This document shows, piece by piece, positions 46,780 through 55,224 of a stretch of DNA of 64,000 nt. A program made the translations under genes and the position numbers. The stretch is from Paenibacillus sp. (GTDB lineage: Bacteria; Bacillota; Bacilli; Paenibacillales; Paenibacillaceae), in NCBI GenBank assembly GCA_017512705.1, contig JAFWEX010000150.1, forward strand, positions 248,001-312,000, in the 5' to 3' direction. Positions within the stretch are counted from its first letter, which is position 1. Every line of letters begins with the position of its first letter. The notes beneath the pieces were generated by a model, which saw only the letters and a program-made list of their open reading frames with translations, made no database searches and was not told the DNA's origin.

Positions 46780-47090
46780 TTCATGTAGCCTCCTTTTTTT
46801 GATATTCTTCAATACCCGATCAGAGCAAGGAAACAATCACCAAATTGAAATAAGCCAGCAGTTTGCTGGCCTGATCCTTTGCCCCTTATCTTTTGCTCGT
46901 TGTGCTTCTCTCTGCTCTCCTTGCTTCTGATCCGATAATACCATCTTACCTTCTTTTCTCCCTCATGCAGACGGCGTTATGGATGGAATATGGTTGATTG
47001 TCGTCGTTTTTATGTGGATAAATAGCGAAAGCACTCGCCTCTTGGCAAATGCTTTTTTTTTCATTATTTCTTCTTCTTACGCATCAACGT
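46780..47090 (-). promoter_or_regulatory. Upstream region of DUF4127 gene
   Basis: It holds repeat element B (46815-46981) and a hairpin AAAGCA/TGCTTT with inner GCC/GGC (about 47029-47055) flanked by nine T on the plus strand, which may be a terminator for antisense or bidirectional transcription after the 319-aa gene. The DUF4127 ribosome site is at the left end. Confidence 0.5.
46815..46981 (-). repeat. Structured intergenic element, copy B
   Basis: Arms GATCAGAGCAAGGA (46818-46831) and TCCTTGCTTCTGATC (46918-46932) enclose the hairpin GCCAGCA/TGCTGGC (46854-46870). CGATAATAC-ATCTTAC and a GACGG block to the right match copy A. Loop sequences have diverged while stems are kept. Confidence 0.7.
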
Positions 47091-48050
47091 TCACGCAATA
47101 ATATAACGGAAGTTCTCCCAAATCTCAGGCATCGCTCCCCCGTTCTTGGCGTGGTGATAGAAGCTGAACGGAAATTTGAATACATGTCCGCCATACCAGT
47201 CTCGGCAGCGCCGATCTGTCAGCCAATATTCCAATTCATGTGGCAGTGCGTGTGAACGCTCAGCTTGTGTTAATGGCGGCACATCCACAGCAGATTGCAG
47301 TATAGCTGCCTCTGACGCCACATCAATATGGCGGCTCAGCCGCAAGGCTTTGACCATTTTGAGAAAAGGGGGAATGCCTTGATGAAACAAACCTTGGTAA
47401 CCCAGCTCATAAAGCATATTCAGCGCGTGTCCATAGGTGAACATATGACCGATCAGATCATGATGGGCTTCCGCTTGATAGATTGTTCGAAAAGCAACCC
47501 ATTCCCCCAAAATGAACTGAGACAGCTGAACCGGATGCAGAATCTCAGAAAAACCATCCTTCTCTTCCAGACGCATATGACGGATCTCTTTCACCGTTGT
47601 ATTAATCCAGGACCTGCCCGGTGGTGTGCGTTCAAAAGATAGAAGTAATTGGGCAATCTGCTCAATCTCTTGTGCTGTGCCCCATCCTTCCAGTTCACGA
47701 ATAGCTTTAAGGCTTATTGCACCATAGATGGCTTGGTGCCCCACCCAGTGCAACTCGCCGATCGTGTGCTCCAGTGCGCCTGCAATACGCACTTCCGCTT
47801 CTTCCATCGGCAGACGTTCATTAGGTGAAGCGGCAGGACTTATACGTGTCCCATGCTGGCGAAGCATCGCTTTTGCTTCGGCAATAACGCTGCCAGCGGC
47901 CAGGGCAGTGAGACGATTTTCCTGTACCCAAAAGTAAGCCGCAATCGCACCTGCACCATAATGGGCATGCCAAAGATCACCTGTCCGTTCCCGACTGGAC
48001 GCTATTGTCGCTAGTCCCTCTTCTAACAAACGTCGATCCAAGTCTGCCAT
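47091..48050 (-). CDS. Unrecognised 319-aa helical protein
   Basis: I do not recognise this family. The protein is soluble and predominantly helical, with no signal or membrane helix. Notable are many His/Trp/Tyr residues in helices: DLWHAHYGAGAIAAYFWVQ near residue 26, HWVGHQAIYGAISLKAIREL near 101 and HVFKFPFSFYHHAKNGG near the C-terminus, suggesting a metal or cofactor site. The start is uncertain because GGGGG abuts the ATG; a TTG at 48041 would be better spaced. It stands alone, followed by a hairpin. Confidence 0.65.
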   Translation of the reverse strand: MADLDRRLLEEGLATIASSRERTGDLWHAHYGAGAIAAYFWVQENRLTALAAGSVIAEAKAMLRQHGTRISPAASPNERLPMEEAEVRIAGALEHTIGELHWVGHQAIYGAISLKAIRELEGWGTAQEIEQIAQLLLSFERTPPGRSWINTTVKEIRHMRLEEKDGFSEILHPVQLSQFILGEWVAFRTIYQAEAHHDLIGHMFTYGHALNMLYELGYQGLFHQGIPPFLKMVKALRLSRHIDVASEAAILQSAVDVPPLTQAERSHALPHELEYWLTDRRCRDWYGGHVFKFPFSFYHHAKNGGAMPEIWENFRYIIA

Positions 48051-48188
48051 CCCCCTTCAACTGATAAAGCTTCGCTATAATCTGGACTGCCCTGACTCTA
48101 TAATTAAAGCGTTTACTTCTATAACATGATCAAGTTTGAATACTTATTCCCCTTTTACACGATATCTGATCTAAGATCTAAAGATATA

Positions 48189-48899
48189 TTATAAGGACAC
48201 GTGGATGACAGAATAACCTGAAGATTCGCTGTTATCCGGCTTGAATTGCAACTTGCCTATCTCACGGATCGTCGCTTCTAGGGGATAAATCTGTGCCTTT
48301 TGATTGGAGAAAAACCAGATGCGTTCCTTCTTCACCACAATAAACAGACCTCTTCGGTCACCAACCGGAGAAAACGTATCACTCCCCTCACCCCAACGGA
48401 CGAGTCCAACCTTCTCCAGTTCTTTTACAGCCGTCGGTACATTTTCTGAAACCAGCCCTATTTCACATACTTGCAGGATGTTCGCCACCGAGAATGCTCG
48501 TTCTTGCTCGTTATGCTCCTGATGATGAGCAATCAGCTCTACAATATTACCAGCCGGATCTTCAAAGTATAGCGAATGCGAGTTCCAATTATGGGAATAG
48601 GCTTCATCCCGCTCTCCATCTGTACTTAACGTGACACGTGACGCCGCCCACTGCTTCGCTTCCTGAAACTGGTTCCTCGGGATCATCCAGGCGAAATGAT
48701 AGAATGGTTCTATCCCCTTGCTCTCTGCTTCGAACGTATCATTCCACTGCTTAAAAATCATCTTGGTGATTCCTGCCTGCACGGTAAAGAATCCGTCTGA
48801 TGCATCAATGCTGGACACCCTCATCCCCAGTGTCTCTCCATAGAAATAGTGCAATTCCTTCAGTTTTACGGTATAAAATAATACCTCTTCGATCATCAT
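48189..48899 (-). CDS. VOC-superfamily (glyoxalase-like) protein, two-module
   Basis: A 236-aa protein with two beta-alpha-beta-beta-beta modules. The first (LFYTVKLKELHYFYGETLGMRVS, ending SLYFEDPAGNIVELIAHH) is well conserved; the second (about residues 140-236) is degenerate. The FEDPAGNIVEL motif carries the usual metal-binding Glu. Substrate unknown. It overlaps the second VOC gene by ATGA, so the two are co-translated. Confidence 0.85.
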   Translation of the reverse strand: MMIEEVLFYTVKLKELHYFYGETLGMRVSSIDASDGFFTVQAGITKMIFKQWNDTFEAESKGIEPFYHFAWMIPRNQFQEAKQWAASRVTLSTDGERDEAYSHNWNSHSLYFEDPAGNIVELIAHHQEHNEQERAFSVANILQVCEIGLVSENVPTAVKELEKVGLVRWGEGSDTFSPVGDRRGLFIVVKKERIWFFSNQKAQIYPLEATIREIGKLQFKPDNSESSGYSVIHVSL

Positions 48900-49357
48900 A
48901 GGCTACTTCTCCCATGCAGCCTCTCCCATTCACTCCAGAGCACCAAGCCAAGCTCAGGCTTCGCTTCGTCTGGCAGCACAGCGATGAATTCAAGTGAGTG
49001 ACCATCCGGATCGGAGAAATAAACAGAAACCGCAGGCATCCAGCCAAAAACATACAACTCCCCAATATCATCATCCTGAAAATTGCGGGTCGTAATGCCC
49101 TTGTTTTCCAGGTACTCAACCGCATGTTTCATATCCTCCAGGGATACGTGAAAAGCAAAGTGCTGACGCTGCACCTGTGCAGGCTTCTTCTCCCACAGCC
49201 CCAACATGGCATGCCGCTCACCGCCAATCCAATAGAACGAGTTGCCACGTTCTGGCTGTCCATAAGCGTGAGGTAGTCCTAGTATATTTTTATAAAAATG
49301 ATGTGATCTTGTTAGATCTGTAACGTTCAGATGTGTTTCATATATCCCTTTAATCAT
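48896..49357 (-). CDS. VOC-superfamily (glyoxalase/bleomycin-resistance-like) protein
   Basis: A 153-aa single-domain VOC protein. It begins IKGIYETHLNVTDLTRSHHFYKNILGL and ends VYFSDPDGHSLEFIAVLPD, giving the paired metal-binding His and Glu positions. It may be a dioxygenase, isomerase or resistance-type binding protein; the sequence does not decide. It is the first gene of the two-gene VOC unit. Confidence 0.9.
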   Translation of the reverse strand: MIKGIYETHLNVTDLTRSHHFYKNILGLPHAYGQPERGNSFYWIGGERHAMLGLWEKKPAQVQRQHFAFHVSLEDMKHAVEYLENKGITTRNFQDDDIGELYVFGWMPAVSVYFSDPDGHSLEFIAVLPDEAKPELGLVLWSEWERLHGRSSL

Positions 49358-49439
49358 GATCTATTCCTTCTTTCTCATGGCATTAACAATGACGCTATTT
49401 AGTTAACATACAATGACGTATTCATTTTTCTATGTTCCC

Positions 49440-50009
49440 TTATAGTGCCTTCCTTGCTGACGTCAACGTCTGAGCCAGATTCAAAAACGATCCCAACACC
49501 CGCTGCACCCGCTCCTCTATATCCTGACTGCCTTCATATTCCTCGTATCCATCAAATGTGGCTTCAAACCTTCTGCGCTGTGCGCCGCCAATAGATATCC
49601 ATTCCGGAGCATTAATGCCATGCAGATTACGTACCATCGTTTGCAGCTGGGTAAGTGAGCTCACCCCCACCGCCCCTCCAGCAGAACTGATGGACAAAAC
49701 CGGTTTTCCACTAAAATGTGCCTGACTTAGATGGTCCAGTGCATTCTTAAGGACACCGCTTATGCTGCCATGGTACTCCGGTGTAGATAGGATGATTGCA
49801 TCGGCTGCTAGCATCGTGGCGGTTAAATCGGCCAGGTTCTCGTCCGTCTCTTGCTTTTCATCCGGGGCGTAGAAAGGGAGTGGTTTTTCATACAGATTAA
49901 ATAAGATCGCCTCATGTCCCTGTCCCTGAATCATCTCTGCCGTATATTCTGCCAGGCGTGTGCTTGTAGCATTTTTTCGGTTGCTGCCCGCCAATATCAC
50001 AATATTCAT
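49440..50009 (-). CDS. NADPH-dependent FMN reductase family protein
   Basis: A 189-aa flavodoxin-like reductase. The FMN phosphate loop is GSNRKNATSTRLAEY (residues 8-22), and LSTPEYHGSISGVLKNALDHLS is the second FMN motif. It resembles azobenzene or chromate reductases. AAAGGAG supports the ATG at 50009. It probably reduces flavins or quinones with NADPH. Confidence 0.92.
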   Translation of the reverse strand: MNIVILAGSNRKNATSTRLAEYTAEMIQGQGHEAILFNLYEKPLPFYAPDEKQETDENLADLTATMLAADAIILSTPEYHGSISGVLKNALDHLSQAHFSGKPVLSISSAGGAVGVSSLTQLQTMVRNLHGINAPEWISIGGAQRRRFEATFDGYEEYEGSQDIEERVQRVLGSFLNLAQTLTSARKAL

Positions 50010-50144
50010 TTCATTCACTCTCCTTTGTTTTTGTTGCAGAACGCTTCTCGCTTCGCTCATTCGAGTGCAATCTCGACTTTGATTATCCTTATTTTACCTT
50101 ATAACTAGTGTCAGCTCGTCAGCTGATAGACTTAACTTCAGCAC

Positions 50145-50170
50145 AAAAAAACTCAACCTTTCGGTTGAGT
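50145..50170 (-). terminator. Terminator of the two-component operon
   Basis: AACTCAACC/GGTTGAGTT around a GAAA tetraloop followed by TTTTT on the minus strand, 50 bp after the response regulator stop. Confidence 0.92.
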
Positions 50171-50218
50171 TCTTACAACTTTAGTCTGAATTTGTCTGCA
50201 TTTAACGATTCAATCCCA

Positions 50219-50950
50219 TCATAGCTCCCAGCCATTTCGCACGGCATGCAGCGCTGCTTGAGTACGATCTGCAAGTCCAAGCTTATCCAGCAGATGACTG
50301 ACATGTGTCTTGACAGTTTTCTCCGTAATGACAAGTCTGGCTGCAATTTCTTTGTTACTCAGCCCTTGGGTAATCAACCCGAGCACTTCCCGTTCACGGC
50401 GAGTGAGCAGTTCCAGACCTGTATCTAATGATTCACGTGACACTATCTGCTGTTCATTCTGATCAGAGGGCTGAAGAGCTGCCCCTGTCGAGGCTTGTAC
50501 CCCCTGCTGTGTATCTAACAGCATATCCATCGACGCCATGACATGCATTAATTGCCCTGCCGCTGCCGGATGCAATTCGACCTGACCTGAATATACATTT
50601 CGAATCGCAACCGCTAAATCCTCAGGTTCGATATCTTTGAGCAGATATCCTCTAACGCCTGCACGAACAGCAGGGACAACATGATCTTGATCCGAGAATG
50701 AAGTCAGCACGATAATCCGTGTCTTGGGCAGCAGACCGCGTAAACGTCTGGCTGTTTCGATACCATCCATGACCGGCATATGAAGATCCATGAGCACAAC
50801 ATCCGGCTCCAACTCCTGTGCTCGATCCAAGGCCTCCTGACCGTTCGATGCTTCACCGACAACCTGCATATCCTGTTGTGTTTTCAGAAATACGTGCAGT
50901 CCTCGCCTGACCATGGCATGATCATCGGCAAGTAAAATTGTAATTGGCAT
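50219..50950 (-). CDS. NarL/LuxR-type response regulator (YhcZ/AirR-like)
   Basis: A 243-aa regulator. The receiver domain has the acidic pair LLADDH, phospho-acceptor Asp in VVLMDLHMPVMDG (about residue 55) and the Lys in LLKDIEPED. A linker of about 50 residues leads to the LuxR helix-turn-helix (LTRREREVLGLITQGLSNKEIAARLVITEKTVKTHVSHLLDKL). It is 19 bp downstream of its kinase gene. Targets are unknown. Confidence 0.93.
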   Translation of the reverse strand: MPITILLADDHAMVRRGLHVFLKTQQDMQVVGEASNGQEALDRAQELEPDVVLMDLHMPVMDGIETARRLRGLLPKTRIIVLTSFSDQDHVVPAVRAGVRGYLLKDIEPEDLAVAIRNVYSGQVELHPAAAGQLMHVMASMDMLLDTQQGVQASTGAALQPSDQNEQQIVSRESLDTGLELLTRREREVLGLITQGLSNKEIAARLVITEKTVKTHVSHLLDKLGLADRTQAALHAVRNGWEL

Positions 50951-50969
50951 TGCTGCCTGCCCCCTGACT

Positions 50970-52640
50970 TTATTCGGATTCCAAGGAAAGTGGTATTACT
51001 GCTGTTACGGTTGTCCCCTTGCGTGAAGAACTCCACACATCCAGTTTGCCTCCGAGCGATTGTGCACGCTCTCTCATAATAGATAACCCCAATGAACTCT
51101 GGTTGGATGAACGATTCTTGGCACCGCCCTTACCCTGATCCGAGATGGTGAGCTTCGCTTCCTTTTCATCCAATTCAAGGAGTATCTCTGCTGAAGTCAC
51201 GCCTGAATGCTTCCGTATATTGTTAATAGCCTCCTGACCGATACGCCATAATCCTTCTTCAATAGAACGGGAGATGGACCGCATTCCCTTTCGATCCACG
51301 ATAACCTGTAGTCCCTGTTTCGTACCATACTCCTGCAGAGCACTTAACAGTCCGGCCTCCAGTCCAACTGGACGAAGCTGCATGATTAACGCGCGCATCT
51401 CCTTGAGTGCTTCCTGGGATAATGCCCGTATATCTTTCATCGCTTCAACCGCCGGATGTAAGGGCTTTGTATCGGAAAGCATACTCTCTACACCTCTTGC
51501 CGTTAAAGATAAGGAGAACAACATCTGATTGACGGAATCATGCAAATCTCGGGCCAGCCGATTGCGTTCCTCCAGTCTAGCCAGTTCACGCCGATGATCA
51601 GCCAGCTTCAGGCTCTCTCTAGCAGCGATAATATGCTCGGCTAACGCTTCAAGCACTTCACTGTCGGCCTTGGCTAAGTTTGGGGATTTCTCTCCTATAC
51701 CAACGACAAGTAGCCCTGCTTCACTTGGCGCTTGAAACGAGATCGGTACACCGATTGCCGATGCGAGCTGATCCCAATTCAATTCATGCTTGACCTGGCC
51801 AAACATCTCAACGAGCTCTTCCATAGATAGTACAGCTGATCGATGATGATCAACGATCCGATTCATGAGACGTGTCCCCTCTTTGGATAGAGCTACTACT
51901 GAGTCCAGCCACACCTGACTATTCGTGTAGATCGCCTGGATATGACATGTTCCATTAGTCTGTTGTACAAGCGCAGCGAACGGCCAGTCGAAATATTTTC
52001 CGAGCAGTCTTATGACCGTACCTGGCAATGCATCCGTCTCTGTACACTCATTGACGGTCAGACTTAATGCAGCTCCGAAATCCCCTAAACGAGCATAGAG
52101 ATGAGCCCGGCGCTGTTCTGCACGGTACAGTCGCATCCGCTCCATCGCACTGCCAATCTGATAGGCTACGGCCTGCAAAAGAGCTAGCTCACTGTCGCTG
52201 AAATGCTCTTTACCTGGTGCAGCTACGTTCAGCAATCCCAGCATTCGTTCACCTGAGCGGAGCGGAACTGTTGCGTGATGAGTAATATCCTGCGTGTCTC
52301 CCCACTTGAATTCTACTGCATCTTCCAGACGCTTGCAGTTAATGATGTTGACCGCATGTTGTAGCCTTCCATCCCGAAAACGGTTAACGCACCAGCATGT
52401 CCCTATTCGCATCGGCTCTTTATCCCTTCGCATTAATGCGGGAGGCAGATTATAGTCCGATATACAGGTATACTCTCCACGTTCATCGATGAGGAAAAGC
52501 CATCCTGCCGTTAGTCCGGTTAGCTCAAGTAATTTGCCAACCACCGTATCCAGCATCAAGCTAAGGTCGTTAGAGGTATTCAGCGTCTCTGCGATCGTTT
52601 TCAGCGTCACCATGTCCTGCATTCCAGCTTCTTCCGGCAT
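50970..52640 (-). CDS. GAF-domain sensor histidine kinase (YhcY/AirS-like)
   Basis: A 556-aa cytosolic kinase without membrane helices. The first GAF domain (about residues 15-165) contains four cysteines at positions 59, 82, 84 and 102 (TCWC, then NCKRL), a pattern that fits an iron-sulphur or thiol redox sensor as in staphylococcal AirS. A second GAF-like region follows. HisKA_3 has the phospho-His in RNRLARDLHDSVNQMLF, and HATPase_c ends the protein. GGGGG stands eight bases before the ATG. Confidence 0.9.
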   Translation of the reverse strand: MPEEAGMQDMVTLKTIAETLNTSNDLSLMLDTVVGKLLELTGLTAGWLFLIDERGEYTCISDYNLPPALMRRDKEPMRIGTCWCVNRFRDGRLQHAVNIINCKRLEDAVEFKWGDTQDITHHATVPLRSGERMLGLLNVAAPGKEHFSDSELALLQAVAYQIGSAMERMRLYRAEQRRAHLYARLGDFGAALSLTVNECTETDALPGTVIRLLGKYFDWPFAALVQQTNGTCHIQAIYTNSQVWLDSVVALSKEGTRLMNRIVDHHRSAVLSMEELVEMFGQVKHELNWDQLASAIGVPISFQAPSEAGLLVVGIGEKSPNLAKADSEVLEALAEHIIAARESLKLADHRRELARLEERNRLARDLHDSVNQMLFSLSLTARGVESMLSDTKPLHPAVEAMKDIRALSQEALKEMRALIMQLRPVGLEAGLLSALQEYGTKQGLQVIVDRKGMRSISRSIEEGLWRIGQEAINNIRKHSGVTSAEILLELDEKEAKLTISDQGKGGAKNRSSNQSSLGLSIMRERAQSLGGKLDVWSSSRKGTTVTAVIPLSLESE

Positions 52641-52742
52641 GATGCATTCCCCCTCAGATGCTCCGTCTGTGATTTTATCCCAACCATTGTAACCAATCCT
52701 GCGGGGATATTAAAGCTTCAACTTTTTCACCGAGTGATCTGA

Positions 52743-53234
52743 TCAGCCAAGCTTCTGCCTCTCTTTTCTGGTGGACGACAGAGACTCCATATTAATCAGC
52801 CCACGGTCGGACAGGGCCAGCGCCATTTTGTAGAAAGCACGGGTTCGAATCTTGGTGTACGTATCCTTGCTCACAGGGGGATCGAACACATGATTATATA
52901 TTTTATAGTCAAATACATCATCATCCTTCATATAACGCTCAGTCACAAGGACACGTTCCTTCTCACTGAGTCTAGACACGATCTGATCAATGGTTTCACA
53001 GTACGTCTGTCGTGCGCGTTGTACATCCACATTAAAAATCGCAGTTCTTGCTGTAGAATCGCTTGTAACATTGGTAGAACCATGGAAACGTTCCGTGTAA
53101 CTTGCCGTCACCAGCACCTCACGTTCCTCAAAAGCAATGGTTTTATATATCCGATACTTCTCCAAAACAGCTTCAACCGCCGCCTGTGTTTTACGACGAT
53201 CCAATTCCGGTAACATCAATTCCATATTTGCCAT
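52743..53234 (-). CDS. ArpU-family phage late transcription regulator
   Basis: A 163-aa protein. LPELDRRKTQAAVEAVLEKYRIYK at the N-terminus and SRLSEKERVLVTERYMKDDDVFDYKIYNHVFDPPVSKDTYTKIRTRAFYKMAL match ArpU-type regulators, which resemble sigma factor region 4 and drive phage late or lysis genes. AGGAGG precedes the ATG. It is divergent from the XRE/ImmA pair. It has no phage structural gene next to it, and the tail cluster 8 kb away is the natural candidate target, by inference. Confidence 0.82.
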   Translation of the reverse strand: MANMELMLPELDRRKTQAAVEAVLEKYRIYKTIAFEEREVLVTASYTERFHGSTNVTSDSTARTAIFNVDVQRARQTYCETIDQIVSRLSEKERVLVTERYMKDDDVFDYKIYNHVFDPPVSKDTYTKIRTRAFYKMALALSDRGLINMESLSSTRKERQKLG

Positions 53235-53292
53235 AACTGTTATCCTCCTTGTATATGCTCATTTATATCTCATATCATGTTGACGTCTTGTC

Positions 53293-53314
53293 TCTATCTT
53301 CTATTGAAGATAGA
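53293..53314. promoter_or_regulatory. Inverted repeat near the arpU-like promoter
   Basis: TCTATCTTC/GAAGATAGA is a perfect 9-bp inverted repeat with a TATT centre, about 60-80 bp upstream of the ArpU-like start. It may be an operator. Confidence 0.45.
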
Positions 53315-53592
53315 CTTCTACAGTAGTTGACTTCATCATTTCTAAGCCCAACGACGTTGGTTTCATTCTTTATGTTGCCTTTTGGAAACAGCCTCTCTTT
53401 ACATTATGTTCGCCTTTTGTTCGTATTTCTACTAGAGGATACCACTTTCTGGAGATCGAAGTAAACCTTCATTTTGGCTCGTTTAGGAGATAAAATAAAA
53501 CCTAGGCTCTCATTTTCTATACCTTTTGGCATAATTGTTTCATATCTCTTTACCTAATGGTATATATACGATATAGTACAGATAATAACAGA

Positions 53593-53609
53593 ACTCGTAT
53601 ATGACGAGT
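53593..53609 (+). promoter_or_regulatory. Operator candidate in the XRE gene leader
   Basis: ACTCGT-ATATG-ACGAGT is a perfect 6-bp inverted repeat positioned between the predicted transcription start and the ribosome site of the XRE gene, suited to autorepression. Confidence 0.5.
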
Positions 53610-53629
53610 CGAAGGAGATGGCATGAATT

Positions 53630-54070
53630 GTGGAGCACGCTTTTGGTCCTTATATGAAACAGCTGCGTGAGCAACAAGGCTTCAGCATCAACCAGCTTGC
53701 CGAGGCAGCAGGAATAAGCAATTCGCAGATTTCACGTATCGAAAATGGTGTCCGTGGAGTTCCTAAACCAGCCACCATCCGCAAGATTGCTGAAGCACTT
53801 GCCGTACCGTACACGGACATGATGAAGCAGGCGGGGTATATAGAACCGGCCAAGGATGTGTCTCTGCAGGAGGTCCCTGAATGGGCAACATACAAAGACC
53901 GGCGAGATTTCAAAAAAATGCTGGAGGATGATGACGATCTGATGTTTGACGGCATCCCGCTTGACGAAGAGGATAAGAAACGAATTAAGGATGTGCTGAC
54001 AGGTCTGTTCTGGGAAGCCAAACAGATGAACAAACGCAAGAAGTCAGGCGAATCGGACCAACGCCCATGA
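53630..54070 (+). CDS. XRE-family repressor paired with ImmA
   Basis: A 146-aa regulator. Residues 8-65 are an XRE helix-turn-helix (MKQLREQQGFSINQLAEAAGISNSQISRIENGVRG with KPATIRKIAEALAV). The C-terminal half is acidic then basic. The start is GTG, with AAGGAGAT about ten bases before it. It is followed 45 bp later by an ImmA/IrrE protease gene, the arrangement of ImmR/ImmA in mobile elements, where the protease cleaves the repressor upon induction. Confidence 0.85.
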   Translation: MEHAFGPYMKQLREQQGFSINQLAEAAGISNSQISRIENGVRGVPKPATIRKIAEALAVPYTDMMKQAGYIEPAKDVSLQEVPEWATYKDRRDFKKMLEDDDDLMFDGIPLDEEDKKRIKDVLTGLFWEAKQMNKRKKSGESDQRP

Positions 54071-54115
54071 GGCCAAGACACGCGTTCAACTTACTGAAAC
54101 TGCAGGTGAGATCAT

Positions 54116-54532
54116 ATGGATGATATCGTAACCAAGCTGATTCGAAAACACCGGACCAATTGTCCGTTCAGCATTGCCCGCGCTGTAGGCATACAGATTC
54201 GTTTCGCCAATCTAGGCCGATCAACCAAAGGGTTGTATTTCCGCAAACTTCGCCGTAGGTTTATTGTGATTCACAATGAACTTCCGCCTGAATGGCAACG
54301 ATTTGTATGCGCGCACGAGTTGGGTCATGACAGACTGCATAAAGGAATCAATCGTTTCTTCTTGGAGGAGCATTCCTATTTTGCTCCAGGTAAGCTGGAG
54401 AGACAAGCGAACCACTTTGCCATTCAACTATTGACGGCTGGATTTATGCCTGAACCCGATGAATCACTTGAGAAATATTGCTTGCGCACCGGACTACCGC
54501 GTGAAGCGCAGCATTTTTTTTACACCATTTAA
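54116..54532 (+). CDS. ImmA/IrrE-family metallopeptidase
   Basis: A 138-aa zinc protease with HELGHDRLH (HExxH motif, about residue 64) and a downstream helix ending RQANHFAIQLL, where the third zinc ligand normally lies. It is expected to cleave the XRE repressor encoded just upstream and release silenced genes. AGGTGAG is five bases before the ATG. Confidence 0.9.
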   Translation: MDDIVTKLIRKHRTNCPFSIARAVGIQIRFANLGRSTKGLYFRKLRRRFIVIHNELPPEWQRFVCAHELGHDRLHKGINRFFLEEHSYFAPGKLERQANHFAIQLLTAGFMPEPDESLEKYCLRTGLPREAQHFFYTI

Positions 54533-54544
54533 GAACATACGTTC
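54533..54544. promoter_or_regulatory. DinR/LexA-box-like palindrome
   Basis: GAAC-ATAC-GTTC, extended to AAGAAC/GTTCTT, fits the Bacillus SOS box core GAAC-N4-GTTC. It directly follows the ImmA stop, so its target is unclear; it could also act as a weak terminator stem. Confidence 0.4.
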
Positions 54545-54754
54545 TTTCTGTTTCTGAGATCTTTTACTACTATATCTACATGTTTCACTTCTGCTAACGC
54601 TTTGTTTACTGTTCAGGAATGTTGCATTTGCAGCAGTAGCAACGATCTAAGAAAAGCAAATCCATTATAATTCTACATACGAGCATCGTTGCAATAGGAT
54701 CATGAAGATCTTTAACACGGCCCAATCTCTAGCTCTCCCAATTATCAACTCACC

Positions 54755-54799
54755 AAAAAAAAGGGAGTCTGTTGCCAGTCATCGGCTTAAGACTCCCTT
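54755..54799 (-). terminator. Minus-strand terminator, downstream of proS
   Basis: GGGAGTC/GACTCCC with a 21-base loop is followed by eight T on the minus strand. It lies 430 bp past the proS stop. Confidence 0.7.
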
Positions 54800-55224
54800 C
54801 CATTTAAAAATAAACCCTGTACAACAATACTGCGTCTTTAATTTCTAGATTGTCCTAATGCCGAACTAGGGCATATTGGCAATTAATAGCCATGTTCATG
54901 CGATTTAATGCGCAGACAATGTTCAGCCGCTTTCGTAAAAAGCTTGCGTAATTACACCCTGAGTTTCCGATTAGCCAATCTTGTTTCAGCTACAATAGGA
55001 AAAGAACAAATCTCTTGATGTCTCATTCTCATCTATAGTTACTTCGTAGGATACTTCTTGTTCTTTGTACTTTTTTATCCTTCTTTAGTCATCATTTACT
55101 CAAGTTTATTGTCGATTCCACTCCATATTTAACAATCGACATCATATTCAGTCCTATTATATAACTAATCAATCTCGAAGCTTTAGGTGTTCCATCGCCT
55201 CTTACAATCGAATAAGGTCCGAGC

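Larger units (their letters stand above)
53235..53629. promoter_or_regulatory. Control region between arpU-like and XRE genes
   Basis: This 395-bp divergent region carries two palindromes (53293-53314 and 53593-53609) and a plus promoter TTTACC (53549-53554) with TATAGT (53572-53577) 17 bases on. Its arrangement resembles a phage lysogeny switch. Confidence 0.5.
54533..55224. other. Gene-poor region between immA-like and proS
   Basis: About 690 bp holding the palindrome at its left end and a minus-strand terminator at 54755-54799. Between 54800 and 55224 short open stretches on the minus strand look protein-like but lack starts and are broken by stops. It may be the debris of a decayed gene. 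Confidence 0.4.
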
